Positions 7,536-14,640 are shown, counted from the first letter of the stretch. The stretch is 23,021 nucleotides of DNA from JALZDI01 sp036259355 (GCA_036259355.1 DATABY010000096.1:1-23021); one strand, 5' to 3'. Notes: generated from the letters alone by a model not told the origin. A program made the numbers and translations.

Positions 7536-8828
7536 TCATGCGACTCCGAACGTGGTGAACGCCGTGCGGTCGGGCAGCGGGTGCACGGTGCGGTCGGCGA
7601 CGGAGTTCAGGATCGTGGCGGCGCGCCAGGCGCCCAGACCGAGATCGGGCGTTCCCACGCCATGGGTGTGCTGCTCGGCGTTCTGCACGTACAGCCCGGC
7701 GGATACCTCCGGGCCGGTAGCGACGCGGTAGTCGCCGTCCACGCGCGGGCGCCCGGCCTCGTCGGTCTCGAGCAGGGGCCGCACCGGGTCGAGCACGGCC
7801 GGCGGGCGGGGGCGGTAGCCGGTGGCGAGGACGACCGCATCGGTGTCCACGGCGCTCTCCCGCTCCTGCAGCGTCTCGCGGCAGGTGAGCCGGAGCCTGT
7901 CGTCGTGGTGCTCGGCGGCGACCACCGCGACGTTCGGGGTGAGGGTGACCGGCGGGCGGGGTGCGGCGACGCTGCGCTCGTACAGCAGGTCGTAGATCTG
8001 CGCGATGGTGTCGGCGCTGATCGCCTTGTACAGCTGCCACTGAGCGGGGAACAGCGTGTCGCGGGTGTCCGGCGGCAGGCCTCGCACGTAGCGGGTGTAG
8101 TCGGGCGTGAAGTGCTCCAGCCCGAGCTTGGAGTACTCCATCGGCGCGAACGCCGGCGATCGGGTGAGCCAGCGCAGCCGCGCGCCGGTGTCCGGCTGCT
8201 GCTTGAGCTGGTCGAGGAACACCTCCGCGCCGGACTGGCCGGATCCGATCACCGTGACGTCGCCGGCGTCGGCGAGCGCACCGGCGTGGTGGCGGTAGTC
8301 GGCGGAGTGGAGGACCTGCTTGCCGAGCAGGCCGTCGAACGCCGACGGCGTGGCCGGGGCGGTGCCGATGCCGAGTACGACGTTGCGGGCGGCGACGACC
8401 GCGCGGCGCCCGGTCGCCTGGTCGGCGTACGTGACCATGAACAGGTCGCCGTAAGGGTCGACGCGCTGGACCCGGCTGCCGAAGCGGCACGAGGCCAGCG
8501 AGGCGGCGACCCAGCGGCAGTAGTGGTCGTACTCGCGGCGTGGCACCTCGAACCGTTCGAAGAAGTAGAACGGGAACAGCCGGTCGTGGGCGCGCAGGTA
8601 GGACAGGAAGCTCCACCGGTTGGTCGGGTCGACCAACGTGACCAGGTCGGCGAGGAACGGCACCTGCAGCGTGGTGCCGTCCAGCAGCATGCCGGGGTGC
8701 CAGCTGAACTCGGGCTTGTCGTCGAGGAACAGCACGTCGAGGTCGGCGACCTCGTCGGCCAGCGCGGCCAGCGCGAGGTTGAACGGGCCGATGCCGATGC
8801 CGACCAGGTCGTACGTCGGCGTCGTCAC
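7536..8828 (-). CDS. FAD-dependent lysine/diamine N-hydroxylase, IucD/DesB-like
   Basis: Flavin- and NADPH-dependent N-monooxygenase of 430 aa that would hydroxylate the terminal amine of cadaverine, lysine or a related diamine. The FAD-binding glycine motif GIGIGPFN is at residues 10-17, the NADPH-binding GSGQSGAE at 195-202, and the family ATGY motif at 335-338; the length matches IucD, RhbE and DesB. The start is a GTG lying inside the decarboxylase stop (GTGA, 4-nt overlap), followed immediately by YDLVGIGIGPFN, which is where family members begin. Coupling to the decarboxylase argues that the substrate is the decarboxylated diamine, not free lysine. The exact diamine (cadaverine or diaminopropane) cannot be read from the sequence. 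Confidence 0.94.
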   Translation of the reverse strand: MTTPTYDLVGIGIGPFNLALAALADEVADLDVLFLDDKPEFSWHPGMLLDGTTLQVPFLADLVTLVDPTNRWSFLSYLRAHDRLFPFYFFERFEVPRREYDHYCRWVAASLASCRFGSRVQRVDPYGDLFMVTYADQATGRRAVVAARNVVLGIGTAPATPSAFDGLLGKQVLHSADYRHHAGALADAGDVTVIGSGQSGAEVFLDQLKQQPDTGARLRWLTRSPAFAPMEYSKLGLEHFTPDYTRYVRGLPPDTRDTLFPAQWQLYKAISADTIAQIYDLLYERSVAAPRPPVTLTPNVAVVAAEHHDDRLRLTCRETLQERESAVDTDAVVLATGYRPRPPAVLDPVRPLLETDEAGRPRVDGDYRVATGPEVSAGLYVQNAEQHTHGVGTPDLGLGAWRAATILNSVADRTVHPLPDRTAFTTFGVA

Positions 8829-10438
8829 GCGGACTCCTCCTCCAGGCGCGCGCCGGTCGCGGCGACCAGGTCGAGCAGCGCCTCGACGTCGGCCGCGGTG
8901 GCCTCGGGGTTGAGCAGCGTCAGCTTGAGCCACACGCGGCCGGCGACGTCGCAACGCCCGACGACCGCCCGGCCGGCGGCCAGCAGGTCGCGACGGATCC
9001 GGGCGTTCACCGTGTCGGCGTCCTGCGCCGCGGCGTACCGGAACACCACCGAGGTGAGCGTCACCGGCAGGGTGCGTTCGAGCCGTCGGTCGGCGTCGAC
9101 GCAGGCGGCGGCGTGGGTCGCGAGGTCGCGGCAGTGGTCGACCATCGCGCCGAGACCCTGACGGCCGAGTGCGCGCAGGGTGACGGCGATCTTGAGGACG
9201 TCGGGCCGGCGGGTGGTACGGAGCGACCGGCCGAGCAGGCTGGTGTAGCCGGCCTCCTCGTCGTCGCCGGGGTTGAGGTAGGCGACCTGACGCGCGAGCG
9301 GCGCCAGTGCCGCTGCGCCGCGGGCGAGGAACACGCCCGCCGCGGTGGGCTGCCAGCCCAGCTTGTGCAGGTCCAGGGCGACGGAGTCGGCCAGCCGGAT
9401 GCCGGTGAGGAGCGGCCGGAGACGGCGGGAGAACAGCGCACCACCGCCGTACGCCGCGTCGACGTGCAGCCAGCAACCGTGCTCGCGGGCCACCGCGGCG
9501 ATCGCCGGCAGCGGGTCGACCGCACCGGCGTCGGTGGTGCCCGCGGTGGCGACCACGGCCAACGGGTACGTGTCGCCCTGCCGGCGCATCGCCCGGTCCA
9601 GCGCCTCGGGTCGCAGTCGGTGCTCGGCGTCCACGGCGACCGGGACGACGCGTTCCTCCCCGAGTCCGAGCAGGCCGGCCGCGCGCTGGGTGGAGAAGTG
9701 CGCCGCCTCGCTGCAGTAGACGCGCAGCCGGTCGGCCTGTGCCGGCAGGCCGGTGCGCACCACGTCGACGCCCCAGGCTCGGCGGCAGACCGCCGAGCGG
9801 GCCAGCAGCAGGCCCATCAGGTTGCTCTCGGTACCGCCGCTGGTCACCACACCGCTGGTCACCACACCGCTGGTCACGCCGGCGGGCTCGTCGGAGGCGT
9901 CGTCGGAGCCGTAGACGAGGGCGCCGAGGGCGCCGACGACCTCGGCCTCGAGGCCGGTCATGGCGGGCGCCTGGTCCCAGGAGTCCAGCGACTGGTTCAG
10001 GGCCGCAGCGACGGTGTCGGCGGCCACCGCCATGGCGAGCGGCGGTGTGTGCAGGTGGCCGGCGCAGCGCGGGTCGCCAGGGTCGGCGGCGCCCCATCCC
10101 GCCAGGCCGCACAGCGCGTCGATGGCATGGCCGGCCCCGACGCCGCGCTCAGGTATCGGCTCGCCGGCGAGGGCCTCGGCGACGCGGTCGTGCACCGCCC
10201 CAGGAGCGCCCGCCGGCACCGGACCGCCCCGTCCGGCCGCCGCCTCCTGCATGGCGGTCAGCGCCCGGACCAGGTACGCCGCGAGCGTCGGGACGTCCGA
10301 GGTCGCGAGGTCGGCGCCCCAGCGCCCCGCCGGAGCCGGCGTCCGAGCGCTGGTCGGGGCACGGGTCGGGTCGAAATGCGCGGCAACGGCGTCGTGGCCG
10401 GTGTCGTCGTCGGCACGCGGCACAGCGGCGGACAGCAT
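8825..10438 (-). CDS. PLP-dependent group II decarboxylase (lysine or diaminobutyrate), DesA/RhbB-like
   Basis: Pyridoxal-phosphate decarboxylase of 537 aa, predicted to supply the siderophore diamine by decarboxylating L-lysine (to cadaverine) or L-2,4-diaminobutyrate (to diaminopropane). It carries GHLHTPP (128-134), the phosphate-loop motif SGGTESN (200-206), HVDAAYGG (325-332) and the Schiff-base lysine in DLHK (K359). No diaminobutyrate aminotransferase gene is in the window, which favours lysine. The ATG at 10438 has GGGAGG 9 nt upstream; a TTG three codons earlier lies too close to that site. Residues 188-200 hold a VTSG/VVTSG/VVTSG repeat from a tandem 15-bp duplication just before the phosphate loop. 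First gene of the operon, with an iron box directly upstream. Confidence 0.9.
   Translation of the reverse strand: MLSAAVPRADDDTGHDAVAAHFDPTRAPTSARTPAPAGRWGADLATSDVPTLAAYLVRALTAMQEAAAGRGGPVPAGAPGAVHDRVAEALAGEPIPERGVGAGHAIDALCGLAGWGAADPGDPRCAGHLHTPPLAMAVAADTVAAALNQSLDSWDQAPAMTGLEAEVVGALGALVYGSDDASDEPAGVTSGVVTSGVVTSGGTESNLMGLLLARSAVCRRAWGVDVVRTGLPAQADRLRVYCSEAAHFSTQRAAGLLGLGEERVVPVAVDAEHRLRPEALDRAMRRQGDTYPLAVVATAGTTDAGAVDPLPAIAAVAREHGCWLHVDAAYGGGALFSRRLRPLLTGIRLADSVALDLHKLGWQPTAAGVFLARGAAALAPLARQVAYLNPGDDEEAGYTSLLGRSLRTTRRPDVLKIAVTLRALGRQGLGAMVDHCRDLATHAAACVDADRRLERTLPVTLTSVVFRYAAAQDADTVNARIRRDLLAAGRAVVGRCDVAGRVWLKLTLLNPEATAADVEALLDLVAATGARLEEESA
9839..9877. repeat. 15-bp tandem repeat inside the decarboxylase gene
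   Basis: Two perfect copies of GCTGGTCACCACACC (9839-9853 and 9854-9868) are followed by a 9-nt partial copy (9869-9877). On the coding strand the unit keeps frame and encodes a repeated VVTSG, directly ahead of the conserved SGGTESN phosphate-binding motif. Copy-number change would add or remove five residues without a frameshift. Confidence 0.9.
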
Positions 10439-10459
10439 GGGTGGCAACCTCCCGAGTCA

Positions 10460-10488
10460 GTTAGCAAGGTAAGCCTTACCTAACTAAC
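10460..10488. promoter_or_regulatory. DtxR/IdeR/DmdR-type iron box
   Basis: On the minus strand TTAGGTAAGGCTTACCTTG (10483-10465) matches about 15 of 19 positions of the actinobacterial iron-box consensus TTAGGTTAGGCTAACCTAA. It sits in a longer imperfect palindrome (10460-10488; 12 of 14 arm positions pair around a central base), long enough for two regulator dimers. It is 22-50 nt upstream of the decarboxylase ATG, so an iron-loaded DtxR-family repressor would be expected to shut the whole siderophore operon down. Confidence 0.88.
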
Positions 10489-10492
10489 GGTG

Positions 10493-10506
10493 GGAGTGCA
10501 AACTCC
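10493..10506 (-). terminator. Small hairpin after recX
   Basis: GGAGT (10493-10497) and ACTCC (10502-10506) form a 5-bp stem with a 4-nt loop, 12 nt beyond the recX stop and just upstream of the iron box. There is no U tract. It may weakly separate recX transcription from the siderophore operon; the evidence is thin. Confidence 0.25.
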
Positions 10507-10518
10507 TGCGACTGTGCG

Positions 10519-11133
10519 CTACGTCTCCGCGGAGACGTCGAAGGACTGCGCGGCGTCGTCCACCCCGACCTCCGCGAGCGGCAGGTCCTTGCTCTCGCCG
10601 CGCGCCTGCGCCAGCGCGTCGCGCACCACGCCGAACGCCACGCCGGGCGGGTATCCCTTGCGGGCCAGCATCGCGGTGAGGCGGCGCATCCTGGCCTGCT
10701 CGTCGAGCCGGCCCATCGTGCGCAGCTTGCGCCGCACGAGGTCACGGGCGGCCTCGTGCTCGTCCTCGGGATCGATCCCGTCCAGCACCTCGCCGGCGAC
10801 GTCGTCGGGCACGCCCTTGCGGCGCAGCTCCTGCGCCAGCGCCCGCCGAGCGAGCCCGCGACCCGCCCGCCGCGACTCGACCCACGACCGTGCGAAGGCG
10901 GCGTCGTCGATCAGGCCGACCTCCTCGAACCGGTCCAGCAGCCGCGTCGCCACCTCGGCCGGCACCAGCTTCCTGGCCAGTGTCTCGGCGAGCTCATGGC
11001 GGGTCCGTGGCTGCGCCGCCAGCTTGTCGAGCAGGATCTTGCGCGCCACCGCCTCCGGGTCGGCGTGCGGCCCGCTCCCCGGATCGGCGTCCGCGCCGGC
11101 CGGCGGATCGGCGCGACGTGTCGACCTACCCAT
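10519..11133 (-). CDS. recX: RecA regulator RecX
   Basis: Regulatory protein that caps or disassembles RecA filaments, 204 aa. The helical repeat core spans about residues 27-178, with the typical LLDRFEEVGLIDDAAFARSWVESR segment (65-88), the RRALAQELRRKGV segment (96-108) and the C-terminal RKGYPPGVAFGVVRDAL (158-174). An Asp/Gly-rich tail of about 25 residues follows. It starts 6 nt after the recA stop, the usual recA-recX operon arrangement, and so would share the damage-inducible recA promoters. The ATG is the first in frame after recA. Family and context both support the call. Confidence 0.94.
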   Translation of the reverse strand: MGRSTRRADPPAGADADPGSGPHADPEAVARKILLDKLAAQPRTRHELAETLARKLVPAEVATRLLDRFEEVGLIDDAAFARSWVESRRAGRGLARRALAQELRRKGVPDDVAGEVLDGIDPEDEHEAARDLVRRKLRTMGRLDEQARMRRLTAMLARKGYPPGVAFGVVRDALAQARGESKDLPLAEVGVDDAAQSFDVSAET

Positions 11134-11139
11134 CGGCTC

Positions 11140-12201
11140 TTAGAAGTCGATGTCGGTCGGCTCGACGGGTTGTCCTGCCACGCCCGGCTCCGCCGGCTCG
11201 TCGAGCGTGGCCCCGATGCCGAGCTTCTCCTTGATCCGCTTCTCGATCTCGTCGGCGAGGTCGGGGTTGTCGCGCAGGAACGCGCGCGAGTTCTCCTTGC
11301 CCTGGCCGAGCTGGTCGCCCTCGTAGGTGTACCAGGCACCGGCCTTGCGCACGAGCCCCTGCTCGACGCCGACGTCGATCAGCCCACCCTCCCGGCTGAT
11401 GCCGAGGCCGTACATGATGTCGAACTCCGCCTGCTTGAACGGCGGTGAGATCTTGTTCTTCACGACCTTGGCGCGCGTCCGGTTGCCGACCATCTCCGAC
11501 CCGTCCTTGAGCGTCTCGATGCGTCGCACGTCGAGTCGCACCGAGGCGTAGAACTTCAGCGCCCGCCCGCCGGTGGTCGTCTCAGGCGACCCGAACATGA
11601 CGCCGATCTTCTCGCGGAGCTGGTTGATGAAGATCGCGGTCGTGCCGGAACCGCTGAGCGCACCGGTGATCTTGCGCAGCGCCTGGCTCATCAGCCGGGC
11701 CTGCAGGCCGACGTGGCTGTCGCCCATCTCGCCCTCGATCTCCGCGCGCGGCACGAGTGCGGCCACCGAGTCGATCACGATGATGTCGAGCGCCCCGGAG
11801 CGGATCAGCATGTCGGCGATCTCGAGGGCCTGCTCACCGTTGTCGGGCTGCGACACCAGCAGCGCGTCGGTGTCGACCCCGAGCTTCTGCGCGTAGTCGG
11901 GGTCGAGCGCGTGCTCGGCGTCGATGAACGCCGCGATGCCGCCGGCCCTCTGCGCGTTCGCGACGGCGTGCAGCGCCACGGTCGTCTTCCCCGAGCTCTC
12001 CGGCCCGTATATCTCCACCACGCGCCCGCGCGGGAGCCCACCGACACCCAGCGCGATGTCGAGCGCGATCGACCCGGTGGGGATCACCTCGACGGGTGCC
12101 CGCCCCTGCTCGCCGAGCCGCATCACCGACCCGTCACCGTGGGCCCGCATGATCTGGGCCATCGCGGTGTCGAGGGCCTTGTCGCGGTCTGCTCCAGCCA
12201 T
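11140..12201 (-). CDS. recA: Recombinase RecA
   Basis: DNA-dependent ATPase that forms filaments on single-stranded DNA, drives homologous recombination and stimulates LexA self-cleavage. The 353-aa product has Walker A GPESSGKT (66-73), the catalytic Glu96 in DAEHA, Walker B IIVIDS (140-145) and the L1/L2 DNA-binding loop region ending in INQLREKIG (192-200) and GSPETTTGG (204-212). The C-terminal tail is acidic, as in other RecA proteins. MAGADRDKAL is the standard actinobacterial N-terminus, so ATG 12201 is preferred over upstream in-frame starts; no strong ribosome-binding site is evident. No intein is present. The upstream region carries two distinct damage-response signals. Confidence 0.98.
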   Translation of the reverse strand: MAGADRDKALDTAMAQIMRAHGDGSVMRLGEQGRAPVEVIPTGSIALDIALGVGGLPRGRVVEIYGPESSGKTTVALHAVANAQRAGGIAAFIDAEHALDPDYAQKLGVDTDALLVSQPDNGEQALEIADMLIRSGALDIIVIDSVAALVPRAEIEGEMGDSHVGLQARLMSQALRKITGALSGSGTTAIFINQLREKIGVMFGSPETTTGGRALKFYASVRLDVRRIETLKDGSEMVGNRTRAKVVKNKISPPFKQAEFDIMYGLGISREGGLIDVGVEQGLVRKAGAWYTYEGDQLGQGKENSRAFLRDNPDLADEIEKRIKEKLGIGATLDEPAEPGVAGQPVEPTDIDF

Positions 12202-12278
12202 GTGTGCCACCCGTGTGTTGTCCCGAATGTTGCCTTGGCGGGCCTGGCGCCCGTGCGCTTGCTTCTTCATCGGCCTCA

Positions 12279-12301
12279 ACGCTAGGACCCTCCACGGACA
12301 G
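12279..12301 (-). promoter_or_regulatory. Proximal recA promoter, PafBC/RecA-NDp-like
   Basis: On the minus strand CTGTCCGTG is followed by exactly 8 nt and then TAGCGT. This matches the LexA-independent damage promoter described in mycobacteria (TTGTCRGTG-N8-TAnnnT) with two mismatches in the upstream half. Transcription would start near 12272, about 70 nt before the recA ATG. Confidence 0.7.
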
Positions 12302-12360
12302 TGCGTGTGACTCGCTGCCCGTATGTGGATGCAGCCCTGTCTACGCAGGCTTGTGGACAC

Positions 12361-12384
12361 AAACTAGCCCGAACGTCTGTTCGA
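12361..12384 (-). promoter_or_regulatory. SOS box (LexA site) and distal recA promoter
   Basis: TCGAACAGACGTTCGG (minus strand, 12384-12369) matches the actinobacterial/Bacillus LexA site TCGAAC-N4-GTTCGA at 11 of 12 fixed positions. TAGTTT (12366-12361) lies two bases downstream and can serve as the -10 of a LexA-repressed promoter, so a bound LexA would block polymerase. It lies about 70-105 nt upstream of the proximal promoter. Confidence 0.88.
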
Positions 12385-12422
12385 AGCCATCCCGACACGC
12401 CGACCGGCGCGTTCTCGACGCA

Positions 12423-12462
12423 GCCGCTCGACGAGCGGCCACCCGACGACCGTGGCGTCGGG
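12423..12462 (-). terminator. Tandem hairpins after the MFS gene
   Basis: Reading the minus strand after the MFS stop at 12483, a 7-bp stem (12442-12448 with 12456-12462, 7-nt loop) is followed by a second perfect 7-bp stem (12423-12429 with 12433-12439, 3-nt loop). Neither has a U tract. Together they could end MFS transcription before the recA promoters. The rest of the 281-nt gap (12202-12482) holds the recA control sites and no gene that I can support. Confidence 0.45.
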
Positions 12463-12482
12463 AGCGCCGGCCGTCGCGCCCG

Positions 12483-13718
12483 TCAGTGCCGGGCGACGCC
12501 GGCGGCGACGAGTACGACGAGCGCCAGCACGCCGGAGCCCACGTTGAGCGCGCCGTACCCCAAGGTGGCCACGACGACGCCGGCGAGCGCTCCCCCGCCG
12601 GCCGCGAACAGCCCCATCACCAGGTCGGAGGCGCCCTGCACCCCCGGCCGCTCGGCGAACGGCACGGAGTCCACGAGCAGCGCCGACCCCGCGATCAGGC
12701 AGCACGACCAGCCCAGCCCGAGCAGGAACAGGCCCACCACCAGGCCGGTGGAGTGGCCCTCCGGCGCCCGGCCGGCCAGCGCCACCGCCGCCAGCAGCAC
12801 GCCGCCGCCCACGGCCAGCATCGCGCCCCGGCCGACGCGGTCGGTGAGCCACCCGACCAGCGGCGAGAACGCGAACATCCCGAGCACGTGCACGCTGATC
12901 ACGAACCCGATGATGTTCAGGCTGGCGTCGCCGTGGTGCATGTGCAGCGGTGTCATCACCATCACCGACACCATCACCGCGTGCGCGACGCCGATGGCGG
13001 CCATCGCTGCGGCCGTCTTCGGCCGCACCGAGACGACCGACCACACGTGCCGCAGGCTCACGTGGGCGCTCGTGGCCTCGCCGCGCGCGGCCGCCAGGTC
13101 ACGGGCGAGCAGCAGCGGATCGGGACGCATCCGCACCCAGATCACCGCCGTCGCCAGCGCCACCGCCACAACCGAGAACACGAACGGGCCGGTCAGCTCC
13201 GGCACGTCCAGCCACCGGGCCAGGGCCGCGCCGGGGCCGGTGAGGTTGGGGCCGAGCACCGCGCCCAGCGTCGTCGCCCAGACGACGACGGCCAGCGCAC
13301 GCGCACGGTGAGCGGCATCCGCGAGATCGGTTGCGGCGTAGCGCGCCTGGCTGTTGGCGGCGGTCGCCCAGCCGATCGCGAAGGTGCCGGCGAGGAGTAC
13401 GACGAACGAGTCGGCGATTCCGGCCAGCACGCACAGCCCGGCCCCCGAGCCGCCGACGGCGTACCCGGCGGCGAGGCCGACCCGTCGGCCGCGGGCGGAC
13501 ATCAGCCGCGCCAGCACGAACGCCCCGGCCGCGGCGCCCAGCACCTGTGACGTCTGGGCCAGGCCGGCGAGCGCGGCGCTGCCGAGGATCTGCTCGGCCA
13601 GGATCGTCGCGACCGCGATGCCGGTGGTCACGCCGACGCCACCGAGCGCCTGGCTCACGACCAGGGTGCCCACGGTGCGGCGCTGCACCGTCGCCTGGTC
13701 CGGCGCCGTGACCGTCAT
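12483..13718 (-). CDS. MFS transporter (12-TM, unknown substrate)
   Basis: Major facilitator superfamily membrane protein of 411 aa with about 12 hydrophobic segments and a motif-A-like loop between helices 2 and 3 (LMSARGRRVGLAAGY, about residues 72-86), plus a second half-repeat loop near GWLTDRVGRG. Size and layout fit a proton-coupled DHA1-like efflux permease, but no substrate-defining motif is recognised. The ATG has GGAGGGGAG upstream with a 4-nt gap. It follows the thioesterase gene by 19 nt, so the two are probably one transcript. Its position on the far side of recA from the siderophore operon, without an iron box, does not support a siderophore-export role. Confidence 0.85.
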   Translation of the reverse strand: MTVTAPDQATVQRRTVGTLVVSQALGGVGVTTGIAVATILAEQILGSAALAGLAQTSQVLGAAAGAFVLARLMSARGRRVGLAAGYAVGGSGAGLCVLAGIADSFVVLLAGTFAIGWATAANSQARYAATDLADAAHRARALAVVVWATTLGAVLGPNLTGPGAALARWLDVPELTGPFVFSVVAVALATAVIWVRMRPDPLLLARDLAAARGEATSAHVSLRHVWSVVSVRPKTAAAMAAIGVAHAVMVSVMVMTPLHMHHGDASLNIIGFVISVHVLGMFAFSPLVGWLTDRVGRGAMLAVGGGVLLAAVALAGRAPEGHSTGLVVGLFLLGLGWSCCLIAGSALLVDSVPFAERPGVQGASDLVMGLFAAGGGALAGVVVATLGYGALNVGSGVLALVVLVAAGVARH

Positions 13719-13737
13719 CGCACTCCCCTCCGGCCTG

Positions 13738-14523
13738 CTACGTCAGCAGGGCGATCTGGCGGGACTGGGCCACCAGCGTGCCGGTGGAGTCCCAGACCTC
13801 GAAGTCCTCCTCGTGGAACCCGTCCAGCACGTGGCGCGTGCTGACCCGGCAGGCCAGCCACCCCGGTGCCGGCCTGGCCCGCAGGTGCACGGTCAGCTCC
13901 AGGGTCGTGGAGCCGCCTGCGCCGAAGTCGAGCACCACCGGCGGCGCCGCGTCGACGAGCAGCGGCAGCGACATCAGGTCGGGCTCGCGCCCGTCGGCCA
14001 GCCGCAGCCAGAACTCCATCCGCGGCTCGTGCGCCGGCTCGCCGCGGAACCATCCCGGCGTCTCGGCGAAGCGTGCCTGCACCCGTTCGGCGATCGGGAT
14101 GCCGGCCATCGCACCTTCCCTCAGCGGGTCGACGCACCGCTCGGGCGGCGGCAGCGCCGGCGGCTCGTTGAGCAGCACCGTCCGGCCCTGCGCCAGGTCG
14201 AGGTCGCTGAACGTCGCGAGCACGCGCATCGCCTCGCGCCCGCCCTGTTCCAGCGTCACCTGCCCGGTGGCGGTACGGCGTCCGGACCGGACCCTCTCGG
14301 TCCGCAGCGTGGCCGGGGCGGCCTGCCCGGGCCGCAGGTAGTACGCCGACACCACCAGCGGGTCGGGCACCGGCATCTCCGCGGCGAGTGCCTGCAGGCA
14401 GATCGCCAGCAGGTAGCCGCCGTTGGGGCTGGCCGCCGTGTGCCACCGGTCGGTCACCGTGGCGGCGTACTCACCCGGCGCCACCCGCTCCACGGCCGTG
14501 TCCGCGTCGAACTCGCTGCCCAT
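13738..14523 (-). CDS. Acyl-CoA thioesterase-like protein (double hotdog, TesB-like)
   Basis: Protein of 261 aa that looks like two fused hotdog domains of the TesB-like thioesterase superfamily, which hydrolyse acyl-CoA thioesters. Visible family signs are the N-terminal NGGYLLA (34-40), a strand-rich first half ending in ATFSDLDL (103-110), and a second half with MSLPLLVDAAPPVV (184-197) and the terminal EDFEVWDSTGTLVAQSRQ (239-256). The ATG at 14523 has GGAGG 6 nt upstream; upstream in-frame codons would run into a terminator-like hairpin. It precedes an MFS transporter by 19 nt. Substrate is unknown, and no catalytic residue can be fixed with confidence. Confidence 0.8.
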   Translation of the reverse strand: MGSEFDADTAVERVAPGEYAATVTDRWHTAASPNGGYLLAICLQALAAEMPVPDPLVVSAYYLRPGQAAPATLRTERVRSGRRTATGQVTLEQGGREAMRVLATFSDLDLAQGRTVLLNEPPALPPPERCVDPLREGAMAGIPIAERVQARFAETPGWFRGEPAHEPRMEFWLRLADGREPDLMSLPLLVDAAPPVVLDFGAGGSTTLELTVHLRARPAPGWLACRVSTRHVLDGFHEEDFEVWDSTGTLVAQSRQIALLT

Positions 14524-14558
14524 CCCACTCCTCCACAGCTCTCGCTCCCCGAGCGGTC

Positions 14559-14598
14559 TTCCCCGTTCCCGAGCAGAACTCGGCTGGGGAACGGGGGA
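14559..14598 (-). terminator. Hairpin between DUF3046 and thioesterase genes
   Basis: CCCCGTTCCC (14561-14570) is the exact reverse complement of GGGAACGGGG (14587-14596), with a 16-nt loop; the stem can extend to 12 bp with one G-U pair. It lies 42 nt beyond the DUF3046 stop and 36 nt before the thioesterase ATG. It is a plausible factor-independent end for the ABC/DUF3046 transcript despite lacking a U tract. Confidence 0.55.
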
Positions 14599-14640
14599 GA
14601 ACACGCGGTCACGGTCCATTTCCCCGGCTCGGCTGCCGGG

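Noticed and set aside
8549..8562. TCGAAC/GTTCGA-like palindrome inside the hydroxylase gene, resembling an SOS box
   Set aside because: The half-sites overlap without the required 4-nt spacer, and the site lies deep within a coding region far from any start.
8829..10112. Upstream in-frame extension of the hydroxylase
   Set aside because: It overlaps the decarboxylase in another frame. The GTG at 8828 places the FAD motif at the family's usual position.
12202..12360. Upstream in-frame extension of recA beginning at 12360
   Set aside because: The added residues do not resemble RecA and would cover the proximal promoter. MAGADRDKAL at 12201 is the canonical start.
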